Part shown: positions 63,125 to 64,000 of the stretch, in pieces
Layout of the letters: every line of letters starts with the position of its first letter
Numbering within the stretch: position 1 is the first letter of the stretch
Translations under genes and position numbers: made by a program
Assembly: GCF_001956295.1 (NCBI RefSeq)
Contig: NZ_MRTD01000001.1
Span: 248,001-312,000 of the forward strand
Source of the DNA: Paenibacillus sp. FSL A5-0031
Lineage (GTDB): Bacteria > Bacillota > Bacilli > Paenibacillales > Paenibacillaceae
DNA: 64,000 nt
Reading direction: 5' to 3'
Notes under the pieces: model-generated
Database searches by the model: none
The model's input: only the letters and a program-made list of their open reading frames with translations
Told to the model about the DNA's origin: nothing

Positions 63125-63421
63125 CATTCAAATGCGATGAAGAGATGAGTAAATAAATGAATTCTTTCACAGAGAGCTCCGTTAGCTGAAAAGGAGTAAG
63201 AGTTCCTTATTGAACAAAGACTTAGAGCAGCACATCGGAACCGAGTTATGGGGATGGTGTGACAGGAGCTCCTGTTACAGAGCTAGAGTATAAGCATGCG
63301 CTTGCATAGCCGTACTTGAAGAGGTTGATATGGCGACATATTGACGAATCTGGGGTGGTACCACGAGCATAATAATCTCGTCCCTAAGACTTACCATAGT
63401 CTTGGGGGTGGGATTTTTTTT
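63125..63421 (+). promoter_or_regulatory. T-box riboswitch (tRNA-sensing leader) of asd
   Basis: The leader shows GATGAAGAGATGAGTAAA (Stem I base), ACAGAGAG, then a hairpin CTCC-GTTAGCTGAAAA-GGAG. The specifier strand follows (GAACAAAGACTTAGAGC), and the T-box proper GGGTGGTACCACG at 63353-63365, which pairs with the tRNA acceptor end. A terminator stem (CCCTAAGACT / AGTCTTGGGG, 63382-63406) with a T-run ends it. By spacing to the GAGC motif the specifier codon is probably AAA (Lys); ACA (Thr) is a less likely alternative. Uncharged tRNA would permit asd transcription. Confidence 0.93.
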
Positions 63422-63530
63422 ATTGGTGCAAAGATTGCTCAGCGTACATTGTATATAAGGTATAACAATTTAAATATTCGAATCGTTAGTTACAAAATGA
63501 TTAAGATATATAGAAAGGATTGAATATCTA

Positions 63531-64000
63531 ATGACACAAAAATTAAAAGTAGGTATTGTTGGAGGAACAGGCATGGTGGGCCAGCGCTTTGTTGACCTGC
63601 TGGATCAGCATCCTTGGTTTGAGGTTACAGCTATTGCAGCTAGCGCAAGCTCGGCAGGTAAAACTTATGAGCAGTCGGTACTAGGCAGATGGAAGCTCAC
63701 CAGCCCTATTCCTGAAGCTGTAAAAAATATTGTCGTTCTGGATGCTTCGAAAGTAGAGGAAGTTGCTAATCAGGTCGATTTTGTTTTTTGTGCAGTGGAT
63801 ATGAAAAAAGATGAAATCAAAGCGTTGGAAGAAGCTTATGCAAAAACAGGCACGCCTGTTGTATCCAACAATTCAGCTCACCGCTGGACGCCTGATATTC
63901 CAATGGTCATTCCAGAGATTAATCCTGGTCATTTGGAAGTCATTGCAGCACAAAGAAAGCGCCTTGGAACAGAAACTGGATTTATTGCTGTTAAGCCCAA
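63531..64000 (+). CDS. asd: Aspartate-semialdehyde dehydrogenase, 5' part
   Basis: Runs off the window after 156 codons. MTQKLKVGIVGGTGMVGQRF is the NADP-binding start; SSAGKTYEQSV and the later SNNSAHRW fit the archaeal/fungal-type enzyme rather than the classical Bacillus form. It reduces aspartyl phosphate to the semialdehyde that feeds lysine, threonine and methionine synthesis. AAAGGA lies 11 nt before the ATG. Control by the T-box leader couples it to amino acid supply. Confidence 0.93.
   Translation, partial: MTQKLKVGIVGGTGMVGQRFVDLLDQHPWFEVTAIAASASSAGKTYEQSVLGRWKLTSPIPEAVKNIVVLDASKVEEVANQVDFVFCAVDMKKDEIKALEEAYAKTGTPVVSNNSAHRWTPDIPMVIPEINPGHLEVIAAQRKRLGTETGFIAVKP

Noticed and set aside
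1..64000. CRISPR array, rRNA or tRNA genes, prophage or integrase
   Set aside because: No regularly spaced direct repeats, tRNA cloverleaf, rRNA sequence or phage genes were recognised by eye.

Overview
The window looks like a chromosomal segment of an endospore-forming, SLH-surface-layer member of the Bacillota, most likely Paenibacillus or a close relative. The signs are a GerA-type germination operon, an SLH-anchored surface protein, a KimA potassium importer, YesM/YesN regulators, AraC/periplasmic-binding-protein hybrids of the Btr type, strong AGGAGG ribosome binding sites and a T-box leader. This assignment is inferred from gene content; no database was searched.

Layout. (1) 106-2070: an AraC regulator running in frame into a siderophore-binding lipoprotein, with a promoter and Fur box at the junction. 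(2) 3165-9867: a LysR regulator divergent from a zwf-tkt-tal-gnd pentose phosphate operon. (3) 10083-16281: small unknown genes, kimA, a repeat-rich 1.3 kb non-coding tract, a cytochrome c lipoprotein and an unlisted 50-residue membrane peptide. (4) 16666-39187: the centrepiece, a rhamnoside-type locus. It holds an extracytoplasmic sugar-binding sensor, a YesM-like kinase and a YesN-like regulator, then an ABC sugar importer (ATPase, two permeases, binding protein). After these come two giant secreted GH78 alpha-L-rhamnosidases, each carrying cohesin, FIVAR and degenerate dockerin-like modules. Between them lies a small protein made of one cohesin-like domain and three SLH repeats. (5) 39451-43376: MarR with an MFS exporter, and TetR with an Old Yellow Enzyme reductase, each pair with clear palindromic operators. 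(6) 43592-47330: germination operon in B-A-C order behind a sigma-G-like promoter. (7) 47348-49510: IclR divergent from an HSL-type esterase. (8) 49692-55513: nosD-nosL-nosY-nosF without nosZ, with YtkA-like lipoproteins and a PepSY membrane protein. (9) 55767-57831: luciferase-like monooxygenase, flavin reductase and HxlR. (10) 58157-62948: Btr-like activator, Fur box and a siderophore importer lacking its ATPase. (11) 63125-64000: a T-box leader and the start of asd.

The main interpretation is that region 4 encodes a self-contained surface apparatus for rhamnose-containing polysaccharide. External sugar is sensed by a three-component system, polymer is cut by two modular rhamnosidases that may be tethered or chained through cohesin-dockerin-like contacts to an SLH anchor, and released sugar enters by the adjacent ABC importer under catabolite control (cre-like sites at 16565 and 26276). 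The domain content is read from the sequence; the assembly is inference.
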